From contig NZ_JAINWJ010000008.1 in the NCBI RefSeq assembly GCF_021021415.1, positions 1 to 64,000 of the forward strand: a stretch of DNA of 64,000 nucleotides. Reading direction: 5' to 3'. This document shows positions 8,806 to 17,890 of this stretch, one piece after another (the first letter of the stretch is position 1; every line of letters starts with the position of its first letter). The notes under the pieces were generated by a model. The model was not told the origin of the DNA, did not search any database, and saw nothing but the letters and a program-made list of their open reading frames with translations. The DNA comes from Martelella mediterranea. GTDB lineage: Bacteria; Pseudomonadota; Alphaproteobacteria; Rhizobiales; Rhizobiaceae. The translations under genes and the position numbers were made by a program.

Positions 8806-9426
8806 ATGATCGGCAAGCTCAAGGGCGTGATCGATGAGATCGGCGATGACCATGTTGTGGTCGATGTGCATGGCGTCTGTTACGTCGCCTTCTGCTCGGC
8901 GCGCACGCTGTCGCGCATCGGTTCGCCCGGCGAGGCCGTGGTGCTGTTCATCGAAACCTTCGTGCGCGAGGACCAGTTGCGGCTCTACGGCTTCATGAGC
9001 GCGGAGGAGCGTGGCTGGTTCAACCTGCTGCAGAGCGTCCAGGGCGTCGGCGCGCGGGTCGCGCTGGCGATCCTCTCAACGCTGTCGGCGGGCGAGATAG
9101 CCAATGCGATCGCGCTTGGCGACAAGACCGCGGTATCACGCGCGCCGGGCGTCGGGCCAAAGGTCGCGACCCGGATTGTCACGGAACTCAAGAACAAGGT
9201 GCCGGCCGGGCTGTCGATTGGCGACAGCGAGGCGATTTCCTTCCGCAGGGAGGTCGGCGAAGGCGCCGCGCCCGCCGCCGTGTCCGATGCGATTTCCGCG
9301 CTCACCAATCTCGGCTATTCCCGCGACCAGGCCGCCGGCGCGATCTCCGCCGCCCTGAAACAGGCCGGCGAGGATGCCGCGAGCGCGACGCTGATCCGGC
9401 TCGGCCTGAAGGAATTGTCGCAGTGA
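8806..9426 (+). CDS. ruvA: Holliday junction branch migration protein RuvA
   Basis: 206 residues. RuvA binds four-way DNA junctions as a tetramer and loads the RuvB motor. It shows the family start [12 protein letters not shown], the OB-fold region with YGF, the helix-hairpin-helix blocks [18 protein letters not shown] and [17 protein letters not shown], and the RuvB-contacting C-terminal domain ([11 protein letters not shown]). The ATG at 8806 is supported by GGAAGGAAAAA upstream; the open frame extends back to 8560 through the palindromic element, but that extension is not conserved. A toxin-antitoxin pair separates it from ruvB. Confidence 0.97.
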   Translation: MIGKLKGVIDEIGDDHVVVDVHGVCYVAFCSARTLSRIGSPGEAVVLFIETFVREDQLRLYGFMSAEERGWFNLLQSVQGVGARVALAILSTLSAGEIANAIALGDKTAVSRAPGVGPKVATRIVTELKNKVPAGLSIGDSEAISFRREVGEGAAPAAVSDAISALTNLGYSRDQAAGAISAALKQAGEDAASATLIRLGLKELSQ

Positions 9427-9479
9427 TCCATTCTTGATAGGATACTCCTTACAAATTCCGCATGGTAAGGAAAATGAGC

Positions 9480-9740
9480 ATGAGCGTGTTTTACGGCACA
9501 TTGACTTCGAAGGGGCAGACGACGATTCCCGCTGAAGTGCGCCAGATGCTGAATCTGAAGCCGGGCGACCGTATCCGCTACATCATCCGCGACGGCGAAA
9601 TCATCGTGCGGGCGAAGAACAGGCAGGCGAGCGACCTCAAGGGCCGCTTCCACGATGCCGACAGGGAGCCGGTCACGCTGGAAGACATGAAAGACGCCGT
9701 CGGCGAGGCGGTTGCCGAACATGTCGCCGAGCGGTCATGA
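9480..9740 (+). CDS. AbrB/MazE-type (VapB-like) antitoxin
   Basis: 86 residues with a swapped-hairpin AbrB/SpoVT DNA-binding domain at the start (YGTLTSKGQTTIPAEVRQML, LKPGDRIRYIIRDGEIIV). A charged tail follows, expected to wrap and inhibit the partner toxin. It ends inside the toxin start codon (overlap ATGA at 9737-9740), so the two are translationally coupled. Such antitoxins repress their own promoter and bind the cognate PIN toxin. Start choice: ATG at 9480 has AAGGA eight bases upstream; ATGs at 9462 and 9474 are alternatives. The pair sits between ruvA and ruvB. Confidence 0.85.
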   Translation: MSVFYGTLTSKGQTTIPAEVRQMLNLKPGDRIRYIIRDGEIIVRAKNRQASDLKGRFHDADREPVTLEDMKDAVGEAVAEHVAERS

Positions 9741-10135
9741 TCGGCCTCGATACCAATATTCTGCTTCGGCTGGTTCTGCAGGACAACGCCGAGCAATGCC
9801 GGCGGGTGGACCGACTGATGGAATGCTTGCCGGAACGCGGGCCGGGCTATATCAACGCGATCACGCTGATGGAGTTTTCCTGGTTCCTGCGAAAGCGGCT
9901 GAGGGTGGGGCGCGCCGAACTTGCAGCGGCGATCGCAGATCTTCTGGAGGCGCGCGATATCGAGGTTGAGGATGAATGGCAGGTTGAAGAGGCGCTGGAT
10001 CTGATGAACCGTACGCCGGCCGAATTTCCCGATATCCTGATCGCGCTTCGAAACACAAAATCCGGCTGCCATGCCACGATGACGCTCGACCGCGCCGCAG
10101 CCGCCGCCATACCGGGAATGGAATTGTTGACATGA
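9737..10135 (+). CDS. PIN-domain ribonuclease toxin (VapC-like)
   Basis: 132 residues, a typical single PIN domain. The four acidic residues that bind Mg/Mn in VapC toxins are all visible: Asp5 ([10 protein letters not shown]), Glu46 ([10 protein letters not shown]), Asp99 (EFPDILIAL) and Asp118 (TMTLDRAA). The toxin therefore looks catalytically intact. VapC toxins cleave specific RNAs, often tRNAs or rRNA, when freed from antitoxin. It overlaps the antitoxin by 4 bases and the ruvB start by 4 bases (10132-10135), so it is embedded in the ruv operon with no room for its own terminator. Confidence 0.88.
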   Translation: MIGLDTNILLRLVLQDNAEQCRRVDRLMECLPERGPGYINAITLMEFSWFLRKRLRVGRAELAAAIADLLEARDIEVEDEWQVEEALDLMNRTPAEFPDILIALRNTKSGCHATMTLDRAAAAAIPGMELLT

Positions 10136-11172
10136 GTGAAGCCGACCGCCTGATTTCGCCGGACAAGCGCGGAGAGGATCTCGATGCGGCGCTGAGGCCG
10201 CAGACGCTGGACGATTTCACCGGCCAGGCGGAGGCGCGCGCCAATCTGAAGGTGTTCATCGAGGCCGCCAAAAGGCGCAGCGAAGCGCTGGACCATGTGC
10301 TGTTCGTCGGCCCGCCGGGGCTCGGCAAGACCACGCTCGCCCAGATCATGGCCAAGGAGCTCGGCGTCAATTTCCGCTCGACCTCCGGCCCGGTGATCGC
10401 CAAGGCCGGGGATCTGGCGGCCCTTCTGACCAATCTCGAAGAACGCGACGTGCTGTTCATCGACGAGATCCACCGGCTCAACCCCGCGGTCGAGGAAATC
10501 CTCTATCCGGCGATGGAGGATTTTCAGCTCGACCTGATCATCGGCGAAGGCCCGGCGGCGCGCTCGGTGAAGATCGACCTGTCGAAATTCACACTGGTGG
10601 CTGCCACAACAAGGCTCGGCCTGCTGACGACGCCGCTGCGCGACCGGTTCGGCATTCCGGTCCGGCTCAATTTCTACACCGTCGAGGAGCTGGAACTGAT
10701 CATCCGCCGCGGCGCGCGGCTGATGGGGCTTGGCATGAGCGATGACGGCGCGCGCGAGATCGCGCGCCGCGCGCGCGGCACGCCGCGCATCGCCGGCCGG
10801 CTGCTGCGCCGGGTGCGCGATTTCGCCGAAGTGGCGGACGCAACCGAGGTCAGCCGCGCGATCGCCGACGAGGCGCTGACGCGGCTTGAGGTCGACCATA
10901 TGGGGCTCGACCAGCTCGACCGGCGCTATCTCAACATGATCTGCCAGCATTTCGGCGGCGGGCCTGTGGGGATCGAGACGATTGCGGCGGGACTTTCCGA
11001 GCCGCGCGACGCGATCGAGGATATCATCGAGCCCTATATGATCCAGCAGGGCCTGATCCAGCGCACTCCGCGCGGGCGGGTGATGACGGCAACGGCCTGG
11101 AAGCACCTCGGCCTCACGCCGCCGAAGGATGCCGATCTTACCCAGTTCCGATTGTTCGACGAAGGCGAGTGA
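10132..11172 (+). CDS. ruvB: Holliday junction branch migration ATPase RuvB
   Basis: 346 residues, the family length. RuvB is the hexameric AAA+ motor that drives branch migration with RuvA. Walker [10 protein letters not shown] (60-68) and Walker B FIDEIH (109-114) are present, then the AAA+ lid and a C-terminal winged helix ([16 protein letters not shown]). The start overlaps the toxin stop as ATGA, implying coupled translation from the upstream gene. It converges on hdaA with 7 bases between stops. In many Rhizobiales tol-pal genes follow ruvB; here they do not. Confidence 0.97.
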   Translation: MSEADRLISPDKRGEDLDAALRPQTLDDFTGQAEARANLKVFIEAAKRRSEALDHVLFVGPPGLGKTTLAQIMAKELGVNFRSTSGPVIAKAGDLAALLTNLEERDVLFIDEIHRLNPAVEEILYPAMEDFQLDLIIGEGPAARSVKIDLSKFTLVAATTRLGLLTTPLRDRFGIPVRLNFYTVEELELIIRRGARLMGLGMSDDGAREIARRARGTPRIAGRLLRRVRDFAEVADATEVSRAIADEALTRLEVDHMGLDQLDRRYLNMICQHFGGGPVGIETIAAGLSEPRDAIEDIIEPYMIQQGLIQRTPRGRVMTATAWKHLGLTPPKDADLTQFRLFDEGE

Positions 11173-11179
11173 GCGGTCT

Positions 11180-11869
11180 TCAGAGGGCTTCGCGCTCCGC
11201 CAGAACCTCGGCGGCGAGCGCCCGGGTGATGCGGCGGTTGCGCGACAGCGCCAGCTTGTCGATCTGATCGACGATCTGGCTTGCGGCATCGAGCGAGCGC
11301 TCCATGCGCGTGACGACATAGGCGACGAGACGGTCGTCGACCTCAAGCTGGCGGTCGGCGAACAGTTTGAAGATCACCTGTTGCAGCAGCGCGTCATCCG
11401 GCGCGCCGATTTCCACCGTGGTGGCGGCGGCAAGCCGGGATTTCAGGTCGGGCAGCGTGATCGCCCAGAGCTGCGGCAGCGAGCGTGCGGTGATCAGCAG
11501 ACTGCCGCCGTGCTGGCGCACGGTGTTGATCAGATGAAACAGCCCGGTCTCGTCAAAGGCCTCGCGGTCGGCATCCTCGAACAGGAACGCGCCGTGGCGG
11601 GCCGCGACCGGCCGCCCTTCCCTCAGCTCCGCCGTCACCGGGCGGGCCTGGCTCAGCCCCTTCCAGATGGTCGACAGATGGGTCTTGCCCGATCCCGGCG
11701 GACCGACAAGCACGGTAACCGGCGTATGCCAGTGCGGCCAGCGGTCGATCAGGTCGATCGCCGGCATGATCGACCGCGAGATCAAGAGGTGATCGCGGTC
11801 GGCCGCCGGGTCGTGGCCAAGCTCCAGCGGCAACTGCATCGCTTTTTCACGCAGCACGGTCAGGCTCAC
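11180..11869 (-). CDS. hdaA: DnaA-inactivating protein HdaA (Hda homolog)
   Basis: 229 residues resembling the AAA+ domain of DnaA but lacking its DNA-binding domain. Near the start QLPLEL (12-17) matches the beta-clamp-binding motif of Hda proteins. The P-loop GPPGSGKTH is at 56-64. The Walker B region reads FLFEDAD, degenerate as is common in Hda. With the DNA-loaded clamp it promotes hydrolysis of DnaA-bound ATP and prevents over-initiation. A GTG start at 11869 overlaps the stop of the upstream membrane gene (GTGA), with AGAGGGGAA before it, so the two are cotranslated. Confidence 0.9.
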   Translation of the reverse strand: MSLTVLREKAMQLPLELGHDPAADRDHLLISRSIMPAIDLIDRWPHWHTPVTVLVGPPGSGKTHLSTIWKGLSQARPVTAELREGRPVAARHGAFLFEDADREAFDETGLFHLINTVRQHGGSLLITARSLPQLWAITLPDLKSRLAAATTVEIGAPDDALLQQVIFKLFADRQLEVDDRLVAYVVTRMERSLDAASQIVDQIDKLALSRNRRITRALAAEVLAEREAL

Positions 11870-12993
11870 TTCCCCTCTTCAACAACCGGCGACGGCTCTT
11901 CGGCATGGTGCTCGATGCCGTCCCAGTAGAGATCGCTGGTGAGATAGCGATCGATCGCGAAGCGCACCAGCACGCCGACGGCCGCCGACACCGGCACCGC
12001 GACCAAGAGGCCGACAAAGCCGAACAGCACGCCGAAGGCGAACAGGGCGAACATCAGCCAGACCGGATGCAGCCGGACGCTGGAGCCGACCAGCTTGGGC
12101 TGCAGCACATTGCCTTCCAGAAACTGGCCAAACAGATAAATCCCGAAGATCAGCGCGATCATCCAGAAATCCGGCCAGAACTGGAACAGCGCCACGCCCA
12201 TGGACAGGATCAGGCCGGAGGTCGAGCCGAGATAGGGAATAAAGCTGACAAGACCGGCGAAAATCCCGATCAGGGCGCCGAAATTGAGCCCGGCGAGGCT
12301 GAGCGTGATGGCGTAGTAGATCGCGAGAATGAGGCAGAGCGACCCCTGCCCGCGCACGAAACCGGAAATCACCGCGTTGATCTCGTGGGCAAGGTAGCGG
12401 ACATCGTCCACCTGGCCGCGCGGTATCCACTGGTCGATCTTCTGGACCATCCGGTCCCAGTCGAGCAGAAGGTAGAAGGCGATCACCGGCGCCAGCACGA
12501 AGAAGGAGACGAGATTGACCACCGCCATCGACGAGTTCCAGATGCTGCCAAATACCTGACCGGCGATCGAGGCGCCGCCCGACAGCATCTTGCCGATATT
12601 CTCGCTGAGCGAAGCAAGCTGGTCGTTGCCCCAGTCGATCAGTTTGGAAAACTCCGTCGTCTCCAGGTACTGCTCCAGTTGGTGCATGTATTTCGGCACC
12701 TGCTGGGCGACATCATAGGCCTGCGACACCAGAAGCGGAATGAACAGCAAAAGCACGGCGATGACGATCACCAGGAAGGACAACATGATCGTGGTCGTCG
12801 CCCACAGCCTGTTGAAGCCAAGCTTCTCCAGCCGATCGGCAATCGGGTCGAGGAAATAGGCCAGCGCCATCCCGGCGACGAAGGGCAGCAATATGCTGCG
12901 GAAAACATAGAGAAAGAGCGCGACAAAGGCGGCAAACAGCAGCCAGAAATAGACCTGCCTGCGCAATCCCGCGGCACTGATCCGACCCGCCAT
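11866..12993 (-). CDS. AI-2E family (PerM-like) membrane transporter
   Basis: 375 residues with about seven or eight membrane segments and the family blocks LPFVAGMALAYFLDPIADRLE near the N-terminus and FIPYLGSTSGLIL later. The family includes TqsA (AI-2 exporter), PerM and sodium/proton antiporters, so transport substrate cannot be assigned. The ATG at 12993 has GGGAG upstream; the frame could extend to 13065 but the extra residues are not membrane-like. It is coupled to hdaA and diverges from purM, a neighbourhood common in Rhizobiales. Confidence 0.85.
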   Translation of the reverse strand: MAGRISAAGLRRQVYFWLLFAAFVALFLYVFRSILLPFVAGMALAYFLDPIADRLEKLGFNRLWATTTIMLSFLVIVIAVLLLFIPLLVSQAYDVAQQVPKYMHQLEQYLETTEFSKLIDWGNDQLASLSENIGKMLSGGASIAGQVFGSIWNSSMAVVNLVSFFVLAPVIAFYLLLDWDRMVQKIDQWIPRGQVDDVRYLAHEINAVISGFVRGQGSLCLILAIYYAITLSLAGLNFGALIGIFAGLVSFIPYLGSTSGLILSMGVALFQFWPDFWMIALIFGIYLFGQFLEGNVLQPKLVGSSVRLHPVWLMFALFAFGVLFGFVGLLVAVPVSAAVGVLVRFAIDRYLTSDLYWDGIEHHAEEPSPVVEEGK

Positions 12994-13261
12994 GAAAAAA
13001 CTCCCGCTCCGGTTCGCGCTCAAGCGATTGTGGTACCAGGGCCCGCAACATGGATGAAGGCCCATAGCGTTTGTTCAGCAAACCGCCGCCAGCGTCAAGC
13101 GACAAGGCCGGTGCCACGCGCCCCTCCCCGATATCCACTGTGTCCAACGCGGTCGCGCGCGCGTTAATTGTCGATATCGGCCTCATGGTTCGGCAACACA
13201 CTTGCATCGGGCAAAACTCCATGCAATGCCCGGCTTTGACTTTTGCATGAGGGACCGCCCC

Positions 13262-14335
13262 ATGAGCGAGACACGTAGAAACGGCCTGACCTATTCCGAC
13301 GCAGGCGTCGACATCGATGCCGGCAACCTTCTGGTCCAGAAAATCAAGCCCGCGGTGAAATCGACCCGGCGTCCCGGCGCGGACGGCGATATCGGCGGTT
13401 TCGGTGGCCTCTTCGACCTGAAGGCGGCAGGCTTTACCGATCCCGTCCTGGTCGCCGCCAATGACGGCGTCGGCACCAAGCTGAAGATCGCGATCGAGGC
13501 CGGCAAGCATGACACGGTCGGCATCGATCTGGTCGCCATGTGCGTCAACGATCTCGTGGTCCAGGGCGCGGAGCCGCTGTTTTTCCTCGACTATTTCGCC
13601 ACCGGCGCGCTCGATCCCGATGAAGGCGCTGTGATCGTGGAAGGCATAGCCGAGGGTTGCCGTCAGGCGGGTTGCGCGCTGATCGGCGGCGAAACAGCCG
13701 AAATGCCGGGCATGTACGCCAAGGGCGACTACGACCTCGCAGGTTTCGCGGTGGGGGCCGCCGAGCGTGGCGCGCTGCTGCCGTCCGAGAGCCTCGAGGA
13801 AGGCGACGTGATCTTCGGCCTCGCCTCCTCCGGCGTTCACTCCAACGGGTTTTCGCTGGTGCGCCGGGTGGCCGAAATGAACGGTCTCGGCTGGCAGGCC
13901 CCTGCCCCCTTCGCACCGGGCAAGAGCCTCGGCGAGGCGCTGCTGGAACCGACCCGCATCTATGTCAAGCCGCTCTTGGCCGCGATCCGCGAAACCGGCG
14001 CGATCAAGGCGCTTGCCCACATCACAGGCGGCGGCTTTCCGGAGAATATACCGCGCGTTCTGCCGGAAACACTTTCCGCCGAGATCGATCTCGAGGCGAT
14101 CACCGTGCCTGCCGTGTTCTCCTGGATCGCGCGCGCGGGCGGCGTAGCACCCGCTGAAATGATGCGGACCTTCAATTGCGGCGTCGGCATGATCGGCGTC
14201 TGCCGCGAAGACCGGCTCGATGCCGTGCTTGCGGCGCTTGCGGACCAGGGCGAAAACGCCTTCCGGCTCGGCCGCATCGTCGCCCGCAAGGACGGCATGG
14301 ACGGCACGGTCTATAAGGGCATGATCGCGCTATGA
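13262..14335 (+). CDS. purM: Phosphoribosylformylglycinamidine cyclo-ligase
   Basis: 357 residues. PurM converts FGAM to AIR with ATP, the fifth step of purine synthesis. Family blocks are clear: [59 protein letters not shown] and [17 protein letters not shown]. The ATG at 13262 follows GAGGGA by about seven bases; two upstream in-frame Met codons exist but add unconserved residues. The stop overlaps the purN start (ATGA), forming a purMN operon divergent from the perM-hdaA pair. Confidence 0.97.
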   Translation: MSETRRNGLTYSDAGVDIDAGNLLVQKIKPAVKSTRRPGADGDIGGFGGLFDLKAAGFTDPVLVAANDGVGTKLKIAIEAGKHDTVGIDLVAMCVNDLVVQGAEPLFFLDYFATGALDPDEGAVIVEGIAEGCRQAGCALIGGETAEMPGMYAKGDYDLAGFAVGAAERGALLPSESLEEGDVIFGLASSGVHSNGFSLVRRVAEMNGLGWQAPAPFAPGKSLGEALLEPTRIYVKPLLAAIRETGAIKALAHITGGGFPENIPRVLPETLSAEIDLEAITVPAVFSWIARAGGVAPAEMMRTFNCGVGMIGVCREDRLDAVLAALADQGENAFRLGRIVARKDGMDGTVYKGMIAL

Positions 14336-14985
14336 GCGGACGCAAGCGGGTTGTCGTGTTCATTTCGGGCAGCGGCTCGAACATGGAAAAGCTGGCCGAG
14401 GCCTGCGAAGCGCCGGGTTTCCCGGCAGAGATCGTCGCCGTCATCTCCGACAAGCCTGACGCCGGCGGACTGCTAAAAGCGAAGGCGCGGGGCATTGCCG
14501 CCCACGCCCTTGCCCGCAAGGATTACGACAGCAAACAGGCGCACGAGGCCGCGATGCTCGGCCTGCTTGCCGATCTCGCGCCCGATTTCATCTGCCTTGC
14601 CGGGTTCATGCGGCTGCTTTCGGGCGATTTCATCCGCGCCTATGCGGGCCGGATCATCAATATTCACCCCTCGCTGCTGCCGCTGTTTCCGGGGCTCGAC
14701 ACCCATCAGCGCGCGCTCGACGCCGGCATGCGCATCGCCGGCTGCTCGGTGCATTTCGTCACCGAAGGCATGGATGAGGGGCCGATCATCGGCCAGGCCG
14801 CCGTCCCGATCATGCCGGGCGATACGACGGATGCGCTCGCAAAGCGGATACTGACGGTCGAGCACAGGCTCTACCCCGCCGCACTCAGGCGGCTTGCCGC
14901 TGGCGAGGTGCGGATGGAAAATGGCCGCGCCGTCTTCACCAACCGTGGCACAGACGGGGCCGAACAGATTTTGATCGCGGGATAG
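14332..14985 (+). CDS. purN: Phosphoribosylglycinamide formyltransferase
   Basis: 217 residues. PurN transfers a formyl group from 10-formyl-THF to GAR in purine synthesis. The start shows the nucleotide-binding [15 protein letters not shown]. The catalytic triad is in place: Asn110 and His112 in [14 protein letters not shown], and Asp148 in [11 protein letters not shown]. It overlaps purM by four bases. A glycosyltransferase gene follows 66 bases downstream and is probably a separate unit. Confidence 0.97.
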   Translation: MSGRKRVVVFISGSGSNMEKLAEACEAPGFPAEIVAVISDKPDAGGLLKAKARGIAAHALARKDYDSKQAHEAAMLGLLADLAPDFICLAGFMRLLSGDFIRAYAGRIINIHPSLLPLFPGLDTHQRALDAGMRIAGCSVHFVTEGMDEGPIIGQAAVPIMPGDTTDALAKRILTVEHRLYPAALRRLAAGEVRMENGRAVFTNRGTDGAEQILIAG

Positions 14986-15051
14986 CCCCGCGTCCAACGG
15001 CAGAACGCTGCCACCGGAGAGAACGCTGCCCGAAAAGAGGCTCGAACCGTC

Positions 15052-15885
15052 TTGGAAATCTTCCTCATAAACCTCGCCAGAAGCCATGACCGCCTGTCGC
15101 ACATGCGCGCGGTTTTCAACGCCCAGGGCCTTGCCTTCGAGCGGATCGATGCGGTCGATGCCGCGACGCTCTCCGAGGATTTCGTCAGAAACATCGTCGT
15201 GCCGCCGATCAGCAAATATGCCCGCAACCTGACCCCGAGCGAAGTCGCCTGCTATCTGAGCCACAAGAAGGTCTGGGAAATGGCGCTCTCGCGCGGTCTC
15301 GAGTACGCGGCGATCTTCGAGGACGACATCCACCTTGCCCCCGATGCTGGCAAGCTTCTCTCGACGGCGGCCGAATGGCTGCCGGACGGCGCCGACCTGA
15401 TCAAGCTCGAAACGCTTGCTATGCGGACGCATGTTTCGCGCTCGGGCAGTGTCCTGATGGACACCCCGCACCGGCTGAAAAAGCTGTTGAGCAGTCATTA
15501 CGGCTCGGCGGGTTATATCATCAGCCGCCGCGCAATGGAGCGCCTTTGCGCGGCGAGCGATCCGCTGCCGCTACCGGTGGATGATGTCATCTTCGGGGCG
15601 CATTACCGGGTCTTTGGCCGGCTCAGCGCCTATCAGATCGACCCGGCCATCTGTGTTCAGGATCAATATCTGGAAGGGCCTGGAACCGAACGGCTCGGTA
15701 TTGCGTCGATAATTTACGACCGCCATGCCAGCCCGCCATTGAAGCATGAAAGCAACGCTCCGGTCAGGCGCGCTCTGGCCAGCCTCTCAAACAAGATGAA
15801 CCGCCGCCGGCGCAAGACGCGGATAGCCCTGCTGCAGGCGCTTGGCCGCGCGGAGCAAAAGACCATCCCGTTCGCGCGGGATTGA
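15052..15885 (+). CDS. Glycosyltransferase family 25 protein
   Basis: 277 residues. The N-terminus (IFLINLARSHDRLSHM) and the block AIFEDDIHL with its acidic nucleotide-sugar/metal site fit GT25 enzymes that decorate lipooligosaccharide. Further family features are LTPSEVACYLSHKKVWE and GSAGYIISRRAMERL. It should act at the cytoplasmic face of the inner membrane. It begins with TTG at 15052; AGAGG lies about 11 bases upstream, and no ATG fits the conserved N-terminus. The C-terminus is basic (NRRRRKTR). The acceptor sugar is unknown and no LPS cluster surrounds it. Confidence 0.85.
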   Translation: MEIFLINLARSHDRLSHMRAVFNAQGLAFERIDAVDAATLSEDFVRNIVVPPISKYARNLTPSEVACYLSHKKVWEMALSRGLEYAAIFEDDIHLAPDAGKLLSTAAEWLPDGADLIKLETLAMRTHVSRSGSVLMDTPHRLKKLLSSHYGSAGYIISRRAMERLCAASDPLPLPVDDVIFGAHYRVFGRLSAYQIDPAICVQDQYLEGPGTERLGIASIIYDRHASPPLKHESNAPVRRALASLSNKMNRRRRKTRIALLQALGRAEQKTIPFARD

Positions 15886-15891
15886 GGCCGA

Positions 15892-16539
15892 TCAAAGCCC
15901 CTTGAGAAACGGGTTGTTGCGGCGCTCCTCGCCGATGCGGCCGCCCGGGCCGTGGCCGCAGATGAAGCCGACATCGTCGCCCAGCGGAAACAGCTTGTCG
16001 CGGATCGAGGCGAGCAACGTGTCGTGGTCCCCGCCCGGCAGATCACTCCGCCCGACCGAGCCGTGAAACAGCACATCGCCGACATGGGCGAATTTCTGGG
16101 CGCGGTTGAAGAAGATCACATGGCCCGGTGCGTGGCCAGGGGTGTGATAGACCTCGAACACATGGTCGCCGAAACCGACCGTTTCGCCTTCGCTCAGGAA
16201 ACGATCCGGGAAACAATCGCGCACCATGCCCGCCATGCCGAAACGCTCCGCGCTTGCCTCGATGTTCTCCAGAATGAAACGGTCATCCTCATGCGGGCCG
16301 ATGATCTCCAGCCCCAGACGCTCCTTCAGCTCCATCGCGCCGCCGGCATGATCGAGATGGCCGTGCGTCAGCCAGATCGCCTTCAGCGTTATGCCGTTTT
16401 CCTCCACGGTCTGGATGATGACATCGGCATCTCCGCCGGGATCGACCACGACGCCCTCGCGCAACTCGGGATCGAACAGCACGGTGCAGTTCTGCTGAAG
16501 GGGGGTGACGGGAATGATCCCGGCCTGGAGCTGCGCCAT
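15892..16539 (-). CDS. Metallo-beta-lactamase-fold hydrolase, glyoxalase II-like
   Basis: 215 residues. The zinc-binding HxHxDH motif is complete (LTHGHLDHAGG); further ligands lie in YHTPGHAPGHVIF and HVGDVLFHGSVGRSDLPGG, and FICGHGPG closes the site. This pattern is that of short hydroxyacylglutathione-hydrolase-like proteins (YcbL/GloC type) that lack the C-terminal substrate domain of classic glyoxalase II. A role in methylglyoxal detoxification is likely but not proven. I start at the ATG at 16539; a TTG further upstream (16575) is possible. Divergent from the MarR gene. Confidence 0.88.
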   Translation of the reverse strand: MAQLQAGIIPVTPLQQNCTVLFDPELREGVVVDPGGDADVIIQTVEENGITLKAIWLTHGHLDHAGGAMELKERLGLEIIGPHEDDRFILENIEASAERFGMAGMVRDCFPDRFLSEGETVGFGDHVFEVYHTPGHAPGHVIFFNRAQKFAHVGDVLFHGSVGRSDLPGGDHDTLLASIRDKLFPLGDDVGFICGHGPGGRIGEERRNNPFLKGL

Positions 16540-16673
16540 GAAACTGATATCTCCCTTGCGGACGGCCGCCGTCAACGGCTTCCATTTCGCTTGCGTCCGT
16601 TTTAAACCTGATACGATATCTATGTCAGACTGGATTTGATTACAAAAGCCCGGCGGGCGAAAGGAAACAGGCT

Positions 16674-17183
16674 TTGGGAGTGAAACATCAGGCGATCATG
16701 CCCGAACACGCGCCCGAGAGCGGCGTCGCGGACCTGGCGGTGGTCGAACTTCTGTTTTTCGCCTATCGCGATTTCATCTCCGATCCGGACGCGATCCTCG
16801 GCGAGATCGGCTTCGGCCGCGCGCATCACCGGGTCATCCATTTCGTCGGAAGCCGGCCGGGCATGAGCGTTGCCGACCTGCTCGACATCCTGCGGATCAC
16901 CAAGCAGAGCCTCGCCCGGGTGCTGAAGCAGTTGATCGACGGCGGCTATATCCGCCAGACGGCGGGGCCGGAGGATCGGCGTCAGCGTCGGCTGTTCCTG
17001 ACCGCGGAAGGCGAGCGGCTGCGCGCGGAACTGCTTTCGCCGCAATTGCGGCGCATCGACAGGGCATTCGCGGCGATGGGCGAGGACGAGCGCCGGGCGG
17101 TCGGCGAATTTCTGACGCGCATGTGCGATCATGATCCACATGCCGGCATTGAGGCCTTGCCGCAGAAAGGGGAGGAAGCATGA
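16674..17183 (+). CDS. MarR-family regulator, PetP-like
   Basis: 169 residues with the winged-helix core of MarR proteins (GMSVADLLDILRITKQSLARVLKQL, then the wing GPEDRRQRRLFLT). It overlaps the response-regulator start by four bases. A MarR gene immediately before an OmpR-type regulator is the arrangement of petP-petR in Rhodobacter; here a histidine kinase follows as a third gene. The start is uncertain: TTG at 16674 has AAGGAAA upstream, GTG at 16680 or ATG at 16698 are alternatives. A loose dyad (CTGA..TCAG, 16608-16628) lies upstream and might be its operator. Confidence 0.82.
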   Translation: MGVKHQAIMPEHAPESGVADLAVVELLFFAYRDFISDPDAILGEIGFGRAHHRVIHFVGSRPGMSVADLLDILRITKQSLARVLKQLIDGGYIRQTAGPEDRRQRRLFLTAEGERLRAELLSPQLRRIDRAFAAMGEDERRAVGEFLTRMCDHDPHAGIEALPQKGEEA

Positions 17184-17881
17184 GCGAAGCCAGAGCAGTC
17201 GATGATGACGCCGCCCACCTTCTGATTGTCGACGACGACACCCGTATCCGCACACTGCTCAAACGCTATCTGGGCGAAAACGGCTACCGCGTCTCCACGG
17301 CCGCCGATGCCGCCGAGGCGCGGCGCAAGCTGGAAGGGCTCGACTTCGATCTTCTCGTGCTCGACGTGATGATGCCGGGCGAGGACGGCGTGTCGCTGAC
17401 CCGGCACTTAAGGGAAATTCGCCCGATCCCGGTGCTGCTTCTGACGGCGAAGGCGGAGGCGGATGCCCGCATTGCCGGCCTGGAGGCCGGCGCCGATGAT
17501 TACCTGGTCAAGCCGTTCGAGCCGCGCGAGCTCTTGCTTCGCATCAGCAATATCCTGCGCCGCGCCGATACGCCGAAGACGCCGGCGATCGAACAGGTCG
17601 TGTTCGGCCCCTATTCCTTCTCGCTCGCGCGGCGCGAACTCAAGAGAGGCGCAACCCCGATCCGGCTCACCGAACGCGAACAGGACATTCTGGCCATGCT
17701 CGCCGAAAAGGCCGGCGAAACGGTCGCGCGCTACGATCTAGTCAGCAGCGCCAGCGAGATCAACGAGCGCACGATCGATGTGCAGATCAACCGGCTGCGC
17801 CGCAAGATCGAAAACGATCCGGCGAACCCGCTTTATCTCCAGACCGTGCGCGGTATCGGCTACCGCCTGAGCCGGGATTAG
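17180..17881 (+). CDS. OmpR/PhoB-family response regulator (PetR-like)
   Basis: 233 residues. The receiver domain (about 13-125) has the acidic pocket LIVDDD at 15-20, the phospho-acceptor Asp62 in LLVLDVMMPG and Lys111 in DYLVKPFEP. The C-terminal winged helix (about 135-232) ends with QTVRGIGYRL. It overlaps the MarR gene upstream and is followed 10 bases later by its presumed kinase, so signal input most likely comes from that protein. Target genes are not evident in this window. Confidence 0.92.
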   Translation: MSEARAVDDDAAHLLIVDDDTRIRTLLKRYLGENGYRVSTAADAAEARRKLEGLDFDLLVLDVMMPGEDGVSLTRHLREIRPIPVLLLTAKAEADARIAGLEAGADDYLVKPFEPRELLLRISNILRRADTPKTPAIEQVVFGPYSFSLARRELKRGATPIRLTEREQDILAMLAEKAGETVARYDLVSSASEINERTIDVQINRLRRKIENDPANPLYLQTVRGIGYRLSRD

Positions 17882-17890
17882 GACCCGACA

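Noticed and set aside
11905-13167. 420-codon open frame antisense to the AI-2E transporter gene
   Set aside because: It mirrors the transporter gene, is rich in His/Gln/Asp/Arg and has no recognisable domain; GC-rich codon bias creates such frames.
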